The notes below the pieces were generated by a model, which ran no database searches, was not told the origin of the DNA, and saw nothing but the letters and a program-made list of their open reading frames with translations. A program made the position numbers and the translations under genes. Positions 9,927 to 18,903 of a stretch of DNA of 64,000 bases are shown one piece after another (position 1 is the stretch's first letter; every line of letters starts with the position of its first letter). The stretch comes from Verrucomicrobiota bacterium (GTDB lineage: Bacteria; Verrucomicrobiota; Verrucomicrobiia; Limisphaerales; JADJPG01). The stretch lies in NCBI GenBank assembly GCA_016713365.1, contig JADJPG010000012.1, positions 39,319 to 103,318 on the forward strand, in the 5' to 3' direction.

Positions 9927-9980
9927 AAAAGTTGTGACACGATCGTTACATTCTGATAAGTATTTTTCCCATTCAGCGAA
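9927..9980 (+). promoter_or_regulatory. Conserved promoter block of CotH paralogue 2
   Basis: Second copy of the block at 4071: AAAAGTTGTGACAC (9927-9940), GATC, GTTACATTCTGATAA (9945-9959), twelve bases, TTCAGCGAA (9972-9980), ending 27 bases before the ATG at 10008. TTGTGA to TGATAA spacing is again 16 bases. Confidence 0.6.
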
Positions 9981-10007
9981 TTCCACCAACCCAAACCGCT
10001 TGTCCCT

Positions 10008-13000
10008 ATGCGTACCAGTCATCTGTCGCTCTTCATCCTTCTGGCTGCCTCCAGCATGCTGGCTCAAGACATCGTCCCTCCCACCATTGATCGCCTCACT
10101 CCGTCCCCCGACACGACGGTTCGAACGCTCTCCAATGTCGAGGTGATCTTCAGTGAACCGGTGGATGGAATCGATGCCGGAGACCTGCTGTTGAACGGGG
10201 TCGCGGCGACCAATGTTTTTGGAGGAGTCCCCGGACAGTATGTCTGGCAGTTCACCCAACCGGCCACCGGCGCTGTGTCCATCGCGTTCATTGCCGGGCA
10301 CGGAATCACGGATCAGTCGGAACAAGCCAACCCCTTTGGGGGCGCTTCGTGGAACGTCACTTTGGACCCCAACTCCACGGTCTACGGCGTGATTATCAGC
10401 GAGTTCCTGGCGGACAATGAGAATGGCATTCGTGATGAGGACGGCGATAACTCCGACTGGATCGAGTTGTACAACGCAGGCACCGAGGTGGTAAACCTCG
10501 ATGGCTGGTTCTTGACCGACGACGTTTTGAACCCGACGAAGTGGCGCATCCCGCCGATGTCAGTATCTCCATCAAGCTACGTGCTCGTCTGGGCGTCGGA
10601 GAAGAATCGCACCAACACACTCCACACCAATTTCCGCCTGGGCAACAACGGTGAATACCTCGCGCTGGTTGATCCTGCCACCAACATCGTGTCCTCGTTC
10701 GCTCCACTCTACCCGCCGCAGTCACCAGATGTTTCTTACGGTCGTGACCGCATCGATCCCGTCCTGGTCAGTTACTACACCACCCCGACGCCGCGGAACA
10801 ACAACACCGTGGGCGGCGTGGGCGTGCTGCCGGAGGTTCAATTTTCCCGATCCAGCAGCACCTTTGTCGACCCCTTCCAGCTCTCATTGAGCCTCGACAA
10901 TACGAATGGCGAAATCCGCTACCTGGTGGTGACCAACCGGATGTCCGCAACGAACATCAATTACCTGAGCATCACGAACCTCAAGCTCTACACCGGGCCC
11001 ATCACCGTGGAAGGCTCATGGCAGATTCGTGCGCGCGCCTTCCCGAAGCCGGGCCGCCCCTTCTTCGCCGGCAATTTCCACACGGAAAGCTACATCCAGC
11101 TCAACCCGAACGTTCTTAGCTTCAACTCCGACCTGCCGCTCGTAATCATCCATGACTTCGGCGCCGGCCCCTACGACCAGTCCGGCCAGCGCGAGGAAAC
11201 GTCGGTGATCGCCACCTTCGAAGTGGGAACGGATCGCAGCTCGTTGACCAATCATCCTGTTCTGGTTTCCCGCGCCGGCGCCAATGCTCGCGGTTCCAGC
11301 ACGCTCGGCTACGGCAAAGTCAGCCTCGCCGTCGAGCTCTGGAGCGAAGTCAACGAAGACGAGAACAAGCCCATGCTCGGAATGAAGCCGGAGTCGGACT
11401 GGGTCTTCTACGCCCCGAACAACTTCGAACCGGTCCTGTTTCACAACCCCCTCTATTACCAATTGAGCCGCGACGCGGGACGTTGGGCTTCGGATACGCG
11501 ATTTGCAGAAGTGTTTATCAACACCGGCGCCAATGCCGTGAGCACCAACAACTACAACGGCATCTACGTCGTCGAAGAGAAAATCAAACGCTCCAAGAAC
11601 CGGCTGGACATCGCCCAACTGGACGCCGAGGACACCAACGCTCCGGCGATTTCGGGCGGCTACGTCATGAGTATTGACCGCGTGGACTCCGGTGAAACGA
11701 CCTTCACCACTGCGGGCTTAACCGGTGTGGCCGGCCAGTCGTTGATCTCCTACGATCCGAGCAGCCGAGACGGATTCAACCCCGGCGTTGCCGGACGCCG
11801 GGATCCCCAGGAGCGTTACATCCTCAATTACCTGAACACGATGGTCACCAACCTCGCGTCAGCGACCTACACGAATGTGCCCAAGCTCTACGAACAGCAA
11901 ATCGACGTCGATTCCTGGATCGACCACGTCCAGATCGCCATGATGGCGTATAACGTCGACGCCATCCGCCTGAGCGGATTCCTCCACAAGGATCGCGACA
12001 AGCGGGTCGAATTCGGCCCCGCGTGGGATTGCGACCGGTGCATGGGTTCGACCGACGGACGCGACCTCCAGCCTCGAACCTGGACCGGCACTGGCGATCG
12101 GACTGACTTCTTCAACATCGGCGGATCGTTTGCCAATCCATGGTATGCGCGACTGTTCCGCGATTTGGACTTCTGGCAGAAGTATGTGGACCGCTATCAA
12201 GACCTCCGGCAGGGAGCGTTCAGCCTGACCAACATCTTTGCCCGCATCGACCAGAACGTCGCGACATTGAACGAGGCCTACCCGCGAGAATTCGCCCGCT
12301 GGCGGGTGGCACCGCGCAGAGCCACCGCCAACGCCAACGGCACCTACACCCTGACCACCGCCGGCGCCACCTACGCCACAGAAGTGGAGTGGAAGAAGGA
12401 GTGGTTCTCCGCACGATTCAACTTCCTCGACACGAACTTGCTGGATCGGCCGCTGTTGAGCTCCACGAGCGGCAGCGTGACGAATGGAAAATTGGTGACA
12501 CTCACTCCTGCCTCCAAGCCCGGCAGCTACGTCATCTACACGCTGGATGGCACTGACCCTCGCGCGCCGCACGGGCGCATCGCTTCCGGCGCCCTGTCGA
12601 ATCTGGGCCCGGTGACCATCACCATCACCGAAAACGTCCGGGTGGTGGCGCGCTCCTTTAATCCGACTCACAGCAACATGACAGGTGCGGATCGTCCGCC
12701 GTTGTCCACTCCGTGGTCTGGCTCCGTCTCCGCCACCTACTACACTTCAGTGCCGCCGCTGCGCATCACCGAAATCATGTATCATCCCGGAGCTCCCGCT
12801 GCGGGCAACACCAACGACCAGGACAACTTCGAGTATCTCGAAGTGAAAAACGTGGGCTCGACGCCGCTCAACATTAACCGCTTCCGCGTGCGCGGTGGGA
12901 TTGATTTTGATCTCCCCAATGAAATCCTCGCCCCCGGCGAACACGCCGTCATCGTGAAGCACCTGGCGGCCTTCCGCGAGCGTTACGGTTCCGGTCCCCG

Positions 13001-13247
13001 TGTGCTCGGAGTCTACACCAACGACAACCTGGCAAACGACGGCGACCACATTGTCCTCGAGGGTGCAGTGCGTGAGCCAATCCTCGACTTAACCTACAAC
13101 GACGGATGGTATCCGATCACTGACGGAAATGGTTTCTCTCCAGATCGTCAGCGACGCCGCAGCGATCGAAAGCGGGGGGCGCGAAGGCCAGCTGGCGTTC
13201 CTCGTGGAAAAACGGCACGCCCGGCGCAGCCGATCCGGGCGTCCTGA
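10008..13247 (+). CDS. CotH-family LTD surface protein 2, N-terminal part (frameshifted)
   Basis: Paralogue of the gene at 4147 with the same domain order. Signal peptide (MRTSHLSLFILLAASSMLAQ), SbsA/Big_5-like domain (VEVIFSEPVDGID), LTD (ISEFLADNENGIRDEDGD), chitobiase-type FN3 segment and a CotH domain (SSLTNHPVLVSR, YNGIYVVEEKIKRS, GGYVMSIDRVDSGE, PAWDCDRCMGSTDG). A YTLDGTDPRAPHG repeat and an LTD (ITEIMYHPGAPAAGN) follow. Here CotH is complete in one frame, unlike in the first gene. The true text leaves this frame at about 13134, where two bases are missing from a CT repeat (GGTTTCTCTCCAG). A further base is gained in a G run near 13170. The tail after GNGFS is therefore not real protein, and the gene continues in the next entry. 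Confidence 0.87.
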   Translation: MRTSHLSLFILLAASSMLAQDIVPPTIDRLTPSPDTTVRTLSNVEVIFSEPVDGIDAGDLLLNGVAATNVFGGVPGQYVWQFTQPATGAVSIAFIAGHGITDQSEQANPFGGASWNVTLDPNSTVYGVIISEFLADNENGIRDEDGDNSDWIELYNAGTEVVNLDGWFLTDDVLNPTKWRIPPMSVSPSSYVLVWASEKNRTNTLHTNFRLGNNGEYLALVDPATNIVSSFAPLYPPQSPDVSYGRDRIDPVLVSYYTTPTPRNNNTVGGVGVLPEVQFSRSSSTFVDPFQLSLSLDNTNGEIRYLVVTNRMSATNINYLSITNLKLYTGPITVEGSWQIRARAFPKPGRPFFAGNFHTESYIQLNPNVLSFNSDLPLVIIHDFGAGPYDQSGQREETSVIATFEVGTDRSSLTNHPVLVSRAGANARGSSTLGYGKVSLAVELWSEVNEDENKPMLGMKPESDWVFYAPNNFEPVLFHNPLYYQLSRDAGRWASDTRFAEVFINTGANAVSTNNYNGIYVVEEKIKRSKNRLDIAQLDAEDTNAPAISGGYVMSIDRVDSGETTFTTAGLTGVAGQSLISYDPSSRDGFNPGVAGRRDPQERYILNYLNTMVTNLASATYTNVPKLYEQQIDVDSWIDHVQIAMMAYNVDAIRLSGFLHKDRDKRVEFGPAWDCDRCMGSTDGRDLQPRTWTGTGDRTDFFNIGGSFANPWYARLFRDLDFWQKYVDRYQDLRQGAFSLTNIFARIDQNVATLNEAYPREFARWRVAPRRATANANGTYTLTTAGATYATEVEWKKEWFSARFNFLDTNLLDRPLLSSTSGSVTNGKLVTLTPASKPGSYVIYTLDGTDPRAPHGRIASGALSNLGPVTITITENVRVVARSFNPTHSNMTGADRPPLSTPWSGSVSATYYTSVPPLRITEIMYHPGAPAAGNTNDQDNFEYLEVKNVGSTPLNINRFRVRGGIDFDLPNEILAPGEHAVIVKHLAAFRERYGSGPRVLGVYTNDNLANDGDHIVLEGAVREPILDLTYNDGWYPITDGNGFSPDRQRRRSDRKRGARRPAGVPRGKTARPAQPIRAS

Positions 13248-13264
13248 CGATTCCCGCTGTATTC

Positions 13265-15493
13265 GTGAACGAAGCCCTCACCCACACCGATCCGTCACCC
13301 GGTGACGCCATCGAGCTCTTCAACTCAAGCGCCAGCGCCGCGAACATCGGCGGCTGGTTCCTCACCGACGCCTTCGGAACACCCAACAAGTTCCGCATCC
13401 CGGACGGCACCAGCATTCCAGCCGGCGGTTATATTGTGTTCTACCAAAGCAACAGCTTCGGTCTCGGAACCAATGGATTCGCCCTGAGCTCCAAAGGCGA
13501 CGATCTTCACCTCTTCTCCGCCGACGCTTCAGGCAATCTCACCGGCTGGACCCACGGCTTCAGCTTCGGCCCGCAGGCCAACGGCGTCAGCTTCGGGCGC
13601 CATGTGGACAGCACGGGCGACGATCATTTCGTCGCTCAATCCGCCGTCACCCTCGGCACGGCCAACGCCGGTCCAGTCGTAACGGTCGCCATCTCGGAAA
13701 TCAACTACCATCCGCCGGACATCCAGGGCTTGCGCGAAAACTTCGACAACAACACCGACGAGTACATCGAGCTCCACAATACCGGCGCACAGGCCGCTCC
13801 GCTCTACGACCCCGCCAATCCCGTCAATACCTGGAAACTGCGCGACGCCGTGAGCTACACCTTCCCGCCCGGCGTCGTCATTCCGGCCGGCGGCTTTGTG
13901 CTCGTCGTCGGATTTAATCCGTCAGATGCCGCGACCCTGGCCGCCTTCCGCCTCGTGAACGGCGTACCGGAATCCACGCCGATTTACGGTCCGTGGTCCG
14001 GCCAGTTGGATAACTCCGCCAACAACGTCGAACTCGTCCGCCCCGACCTCCCGGATGCTCCGGGCACCCCCACCGCCGGCTTCGTCTCGTTCATCATGGT
14101 GGACAAGATCGACTACAAGGATGCCCTCCCGTGGCCCGTCGGGCTGCCGGACGGTCTCGGCGCCGTCATCGGCCGCGTGGACGTTCGCGCATTCGGAAAT
14201 GATCCGGCGAATTGGCGCGCCGCACCCAAGACCCCGGGAGCCCCGCTCCCGACCGGGGGCGTCGCACCCGTCATCACCGTCCAGCCCGCGAGCGTCGTGG
14301 GTGTCGAAGGCACCACCGTAAGCCTGACCCTCGTCGCCAGCGGCGAAGGACTCGGCTACATCTGGACCCAGAACGGTCGCCCCGTTTCCGATGCCCCATC
14401 CAGCCCGACGCTGACCTTCACCAGCCTGCGCGATTCCCAACTCGGCACCTACGCGTGCTACGTCTTCAACTCCTCCGGAGCCGCTGTCAGCAGCAACGCA
14501 ACGGTTGGCATCCGCTACCTTCCCCGCATCACGCTGCAGCCGGTTAGCCGCGCCGTTTACATCAAGCCCGATACGAAGGCGGCGAACCTGCCGAATGGCA
14601 CCAACGTCACCTTCACCGTGGGGGCAAGCACCTTCGAGCCGCCACTCAACTACCAATGGCGATTCAACGGCGTCGATATTCCCGGCGCCACCACCACCTC
14701 GCTGCTGGTTACAAATGTCGCCCTCGAAAACGAAGGTGACTACGACTGCGTGGTTACCGACGGCGTCGGTTCGGTAAACACGACCCCGGCCCGCCTGGCT
14801 CCGTGGGTTTCCCCCGCCATCGTGCAGAGACCATCTGACATGACAGTCGCCGCCGGCAGCGACTTCTCGCTCAGCGTCGAAGTCACGGGCAACCCAATGC
14901 CCTTCGCCTACAGCTGGCGCCGCAACCTCGGCTCCATCGTCGTGAATACAAACAGCGGTCCCTACAAGACCAACTTTGTGACGCTGAACACCGAGACTGC
15001 TCTCCTGCGCCTGACGAACGGCATGCAATCCTCGAACTTCGTCATGCGAATCGTAGTTTACAACGACGCCAACAAAGCGCCGGGTGCCACCGCGACGTTC
15101 AATGTCACCGTCCTGGAAGACACCGATCGCGACGGCATCCCGGACAGCGTTGAGAACGCTCTGGGCCTCGACACCAACAACGTCGCCGACGCGGCGGGCG
15201 ATCTCGACCTCGACGGCATGAGCAACCGTGCCGAATACATCGCCGGCACCGACCCGGCCAACAACCAGAGCTATCTCAAGATCGAACAAAGTGTCACCCC
15301 CGGTTCGTCCAGCGTGCAGTTTGGCGGCATCTCGAACCGAACCTACACCGTGCAGTTCACGGATAGTCTGAACGCGAACACCTGGAGCTCGCTGGCGGAT
15401 CTCTCCGCCCGCAGCACCAACTTCACGCAGCAGCTCGCCGATCCATCCTGGACGACCAACCGCTTCTACCGCGTCGTCACGCCGCGGCAGTAG
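13265..15493 (+). CDS. CotH-family LTD surface protein 2, C-terminal part
   Basis: Continuation of the gene at 10008 after the indels at about 13134 and 13170; the GTG at 13265 is not a real start. It begins inside an LTD (FVNEALTHTDPSPGDAIELF, then NIGGWFLTDAFGTP with the Trp that is TAA in the first paralogue). Next come a second LTD (ISEINYHPPDIQG), Ig-like modules (PLNYQWRFNG), the IVQRPSDMTVAAGSDFS module, the acidic DTDRDGIPDSVENALG repeat and the terminal NRFYRVVTPRQ module. A strong hairpin terminator follows at 15519. Confidence 0.87.
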   Translation: MNEALTHTDPSPGDAIELFNSSASAANIGGWFLTDAFGTPNKFRIPDGTSIPAGGYIVFYQSNSFGLGTNGFALSSKGDDLHLFSADASGNLTGWTHGFSFGPQANGVSFGRHVDSTGDDHFVAQSAVTLGTANAGPVVTVAISEINYHPPDIQGLRENFDNNTDEYIELHNTGAQAAPLYDPANPVNTWKLRDAVSYTFPPGVVIPAGGFVLVVGFNPSDAATLAAFRLVNGVPESTPIYGPWSGQLDNSANNVELVRPDLPDAPGTPTAGFVSFIMVDKIDYKDALPWPVGLPDGLGAVIGRVDVRAFGNDPANWRAAPKTPGAPLPTGGVAPVITVQPASVVGVEGTTVSLTLVASGEGLGYIWTQNGRPVSDAPSSPTLTFTSLRDSQLGTYACYVFNSSGAAVSSNATVGIRYLPRITLQPVSRAVYIKPDTKAANLPNGTNVTFTVGASTFEPPLNYQWRFNGVDIPGATTTSLLVTNVALENEGDYDCVVTDGVGSVNTTPARLAPWVSPAIVQRPSDMTVAAGSDFSLSVEVTGNPMPFAYSWRRNLGSIVVNTNSGPYKTNFVTLNTETALLRLTNGMQSSNFVMRIVVYNDANKAPGATATFNVTVLEDTDRDGIPDSVENALGLDTNNVADAAGDLDLDGMSNRAEYIAGTDPANNQSYLKIEQSVTPGSSSVQFGGISNRTYTVQFTDSLNANTWSSLADLSARSTNFTQQLADPSWTTNRFYRVVTPRQ
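15123..15288 (+). repeat. 166-bp stretch identical to 9399-9564
   Basis: Second copy of the identical tract. Bases just outside differ (CA before against TC; A after against G), and upstream the two genes show scattered silent differences. Confidence 0.9.
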
Positions 15494-15518
15494 GCTCCGC
15501 CCTGTCCAATTACATGAT

Positions 15519-15554
15519 ACCGCCGCTGACGAACGTCAGCGGCGGTTCTCTTTT
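15519..15554 (+). terminator. Rho-independent terminator after CotH gene 2
   Basis: A 12-bp perfect stem (ACCGCCGCTGAC / GTCAGCGGCGGT), loop GAAC, then TCTCTTTT. It follows the stop at 15493 by 25 bases and lies between convergent genes. The other strand lacks a T run after the stem, so it should act mainly on the + transcript. Confidence 0.88.
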
Positions 15555-15588
15555 GGCGATGAGTCTCGCCAAACGAAGCACTCGAGGC

Positions 15589-17022
15589 TCAGGTCAGGAT
15601 CGGTTGAATCACATGCCCATGCACATCGGTCAGCCGGCGGTTGATGCCGTTGTGATAGAACGTCAGCTTCTCGTGATCGATCCCCAGCAGATGCAGGATC
15701 GTGGCGTGGAAATCCGGGATCGTGACCTTGTTCTCCGCCACGAAATATCCAACCTCATCGCTCGCGCCATAATGAAAGCCCTTCTTCACCCCCGCCCCGG
15801 CGAGGAAGCAGGTGAACGCCGTCGGATGATGATCGCGCCCCGGTGAATTGATGCCCTGCGTCGACGGGCTGCGCCCAAACTCCGTCGCCCACACGAACAA
15901 CGTGTCCTCAAACATTCCGCGCTGTTTCAGATCGTGAATGAGCGCCGCCACCGGCTTGTCCATCGTCGCGGCCTGCGTGTCGTGATTCTCCTTCAAGTTC
16001 TCGTGGCCGTCCCAGTTGATGCGCGGGCTGCCGAACGCGCCGCCGTTGAAAATCTGGACGAACCGGACCCCGCGTTCGAGAAGCCGCCGGGCCATCAGGC
16101 AATTCCTGGAGAAACCCTTGTTCGATTCCTCATCAATGCCGTAAAGCCGCTTCGTCGCCTCGGATTCACCATCCAGATTCGTTGCCTCCGGAATGCTCGA
16201 TTGCATCCGCGCCGCCAGCTCGTAAGAACGCAGACGTGCCGCGAACGCACCGTCGCCCGGATGCGCCTCGGCGAACTCACGGTTCATCGACGCCAGCAAA
16301 TTCATATCGGCCGCACGCGCCTTCGAAGGAATGCGCTCCGGCGTGTGCAGGTCCGCAATGGGCTCGCGCGAGTTCGTGCGGAACGGCACGCCCTGGTGAT
16401 TCGCCGGCAGGAAACCCGACGTCCAATTAATCGAACCGCCCGCGATCAACCCGCGCGGATCAGGCAACACCACGAAGGCCGGCAGGTTCTCGTTCTCCGT
16501 TCCCAGTCCGTAGCTCAACCACGCGCCCATGCTGGGAAAACCGTTCAGCGTGAAGCCGCTGTTCATCTGGAAGGTCGCCGGCGTGTGATTGTTGCTCTTC
16601 GCGTACATCGAGTGGATGAAGCACACGTCATCCACGCAGCCCGCAAGGTGCGGGAGAAGGCTGCTCACCCAGCCTCCGCTCTGACCGTGTCGCCGGAAGT
16701 CATACACGCTTTTCATCACCTTCCCCGGCTGGCCGAAGAAACCGAGATTCTCGCCCTTCCCCTCGAGCGTCTTGCCATGCATCCGCTCGAGCTCCGGCTT
16801 GTAGTCGAACGTCTCGAGATGACTCACGCCGCCGCAACAAAAGATCTGCACCACCCGCTTCGCCTTCGCCGCGTGATGCGGCAATCGCGCCGAGGACGCC
16901 ACACCGGCCCGCGCTTGATCGCGGCTCAACAGCCATGCGAGCGCGACGCCACCCAGCCCGTGCGCCGTGGATGACAGAAAATGCCGGCGCGAAAGCACCG
17001 GCGGCAAGCCCGGCTGGTTCAT
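15589..17022 (-). CDS. DUF1501 Tat-exported protein (operon A)
   Basis: 477 residues, complete. A Tat-type signal (SRRHFLSS, residues 11-18) is followed by a hydrophobic stretch. The body matches DUF1501, a sulfatase/alkaline-phosphatase-like family: AKRVVQIFCCGGVSHLETFD near 55, DGHENLKENHDTQ, EFGRSP, GRDHHPTAFTCFLAGAGVK and HDFHATILHLLG-type text near the end (here PDFHATILHLLGIDHEKLTF). These proteins are nearly always coded next to a PSD1 cytochrome protein in Planctomycetes and Verrucomicrobia; their substrate is unknown. Its ATG overlaps the stop of the upstream PSD1 frame as ATGA, consistent with coupled translation. It converges on the CotH gene. Confidence 0.92.
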   Translation of the reverse strand: MNQPGLPPVLSRRHFLSSTAHGLGGVALAWLLSRDQARAGVASSARLPHHAAKAKRVVQIFCCGGVSHLETFDYKPELERMHGKTLEGKGENLGFFGQPGKVMKSVYDFRRHGQSGGWVSSLLPHLAGCVDDVCFIHSMYAKSNNHTPATFQMNSGFTLNGFPSMGAWLSYGLGTENENLPAFVVLPDPRGLIAGGSINWTSGFLPANHQGVPFRTNSREPIADLHTPERIPSKARAADMNLLASMNREFAEAHPGDGAFAARLRSYELAARMQSSIPEATNLDGESEATKRLYGIDEESNKGFSRNCLMARRLLERGVRFVQIFNGGAFGSPRINWDGHENLKENHDTQAATMDKPVAALIHDLKQRGMFEDTLFVWATEFGRSPSTQGINSPGRDHHPTAFTCFLAGAGVKKGFHYGASDEVGYFVAENKVTIPDFHATILHLLGIDHEKLTFYHNGINRRLTDVHGHVIQPILT

Positions 17023-18903
17023 GGATTCACGGGGCGGGGGGTGGGGGGGGGGGGGGGGGGGCGGGGGGGGCGAGGGGGGTGGGGGGGGGGGGGGGGGGGG
17101 GGGGCCGGGGGGGGGGGGGGGGGCTGACTATAAATAAACTCCGTCGAGTTCAACAACGCCCAGCACACATTCTCAAGCCCACGCTCCTTCGCCGCCGCGA
17201 CAGCCCGGCGCGCCTCGGCTTTCGTCGGCGCCCGCCCCAGCGCCAGCCGGTAGGCAGTATGAATCGACTTGGAGAGATCGTTCCGCGATTCCTTCAGAGC
17301 CCGCTCCGCCAGATGCGCTGCCTGACGTTGCACAAAGGAATTGTTCATCAGCCCCAGCGCCTGCAACGGAGTCGTCGTCACTCCACGCCGCGGGGTCTTC
17401 ACGGAAGGATCCGGACAATCAAACGCATCGAGCAACGGCTCCTTTCCGGAGTTCACGTTCATCCGGTAAATCGTGCGGCGATTGAACTCCGGACCGATCT
17501 TGTCCGCCGGCACGTAGGCATTCGCAGGAAACTTCAGAACATCGAACGGCCGGTAACTCGGCCCGCCGATGTCGCGATTCAACTGTCCGCTCGCCGCCAA
17601 CATCGCATCGCGCACCGCCTCGGCCTCCAGCCGGCGCGGAGGAAAGCGCCAGAGCAATTGGCTGTCAGCGTCAACTTGCAGCGCCTTCTCGTGCCCGGCC
17701 GAACTCTGTTTGTAAGTCGCCGAGTTCACAATCAGCCGATGCAACGTCTTCACGCTCCAGCCGCTCTCGACAAACTTCGCCGCGAGCCAGTCGAGCAACT
17801 CCGGATGCGTCGGCCGGGCACCGCTCACGCCGAAGTCGTTCGGCGTCGAGACCAGCCCTTGGCCGAAGTGAAATTGCCAGACCCGATTCACCATCACGCG
17901 CGCCGGCAAAGGATTCCGTGCGTCCGCCAGCCACTCGGCGAACTTCAACCGCCGCTGCGCTTCGGGCGCGTCCGGCGCGAGACCGAAATCAAACTCGAGA
18001 TCCGCCACTGCGGACAATCCCGAGGCCGTCACGACTTCCTCGGGCGACTTCACATCGCCGCGTCGCAGTCGATGGGTCGGCTTCGGCTGCTCACGCTTGC
18101 CGACATACGACACCGGCAACGGCTTCATCGCGTTCAATCGTTCGCGCGCCTGCTTCACCGTCACGCGGGCCGCATCCCACTGCGCGCGTTGCTCCGCAGT
18201 CATGCCGGCGAAAATCTCCTCCTGTGGAATCGACAGCCCGGACGAACGGAACGACGTCGCCACCTCCGCATCCGTCAGTGCGCGGTCATAGAGCGACGCG
18301 CGTTTAATCTCTCCCGTCAGCCAAGGCCGTCCGCCGCCCGTGTGCCGCAGACCGATCAACACCCGGGACTTCGCCGCCTCGAACCGCTGCAACTTTCCCG
18401 ACGGCGTATACGGCGTTCCGTACTGCTCGCCGTTGCGATACACCGCAATGCTGTTGTCCGCCCGATACACAATCGCCATGTGGACAAACACGCCCGGCCC
18501 GGCGGTCTCCTCCGGCGCGCCCAAATCCTTCGTGCGCGCAAACCCGCTGCTGCCCGCCGTCCATTTCCGCGGCTCGCGCTCGCCGAACACAATCGCGTCG
18601 AACACGCTGCCGTCGTCGCTCTCGATCGAAATCGCAGCTCCCCCACCCTGTTTCAAATCTGCGAGCGACACCCACGCTTCCAGCGTCTTCTCGCGAATCT
18701 CCACCGGCAACGGCGCGGACTGGAAGTAAGCACCCTCCTTCGGCAGTTTCAGCCGACCGCCCTCGACGACAGCGCCGCCCTTCAATTCCCCAGCAGCACT
18801 GTGCCGTTTCGCATCGTCGAAGTCCCAGCGCAGGAACGCCCGCGGGCCGGCTTCGTTCGCCAGCGTCGTTCGCTTCGCCGCCGCGCGCTTCAGCTGTCCG
18901 CTT
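17019..18903 (-). CDS. PSD1 (DUF1549/DUF1553) protein, operon A, C-terminal part
   Basis: Continues the gene starting at 20299 after a one-base loss near 18897 (GACAG where GACCAG restores the frame: LEADQLKRAAAK). The open frame extends upstream to 19097 but that part is out of register. It begins with a LamG/concanavalin-like domain (FLRWDFDDAK ... EGAYFQSAPLPVE, GEIKRASLYDRALTDAEV). The PSD1 domain follows, with signature text ARVMVNRVWQFHFGQGLVST, PNDFGVSGARPTHPELLDWL, VKTLHRLIVNSATYKQ and GVTTTPLQALGLMNNSFVQRQ. The real C-terminus is probably just after NSTEFIYSQ. From there the frame runs through the G tract as polyproline to a TGA overlapping the DUF1501 start. Confidence 0.85.
17031..17123. 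repeat. 93-bp near-homopolymeric G tract
   Basis: All bases are G except eight (C at 17035, 17062, 17071, 17105, 17106; T at 17042, 17080; A at 17073); the longest run is 24 G (17081-17104). It sits exactly at the PSD1-DUF1501 junction. Such tracts are typical of two-colour-chemistry read artefacts and of badly closed gaps. A real tract would give polyproline on the - strand or a G-quadruplex on the + strand. I regard it as a probable artefact. Confidence 0.85.

Noticed and set aside
17031..17123. Polyproline tail of PSD1 as a real domain
   Set aside because: The other two PSD1 genes here end soon after the equivalent position; the tract is far more likely an artefact.
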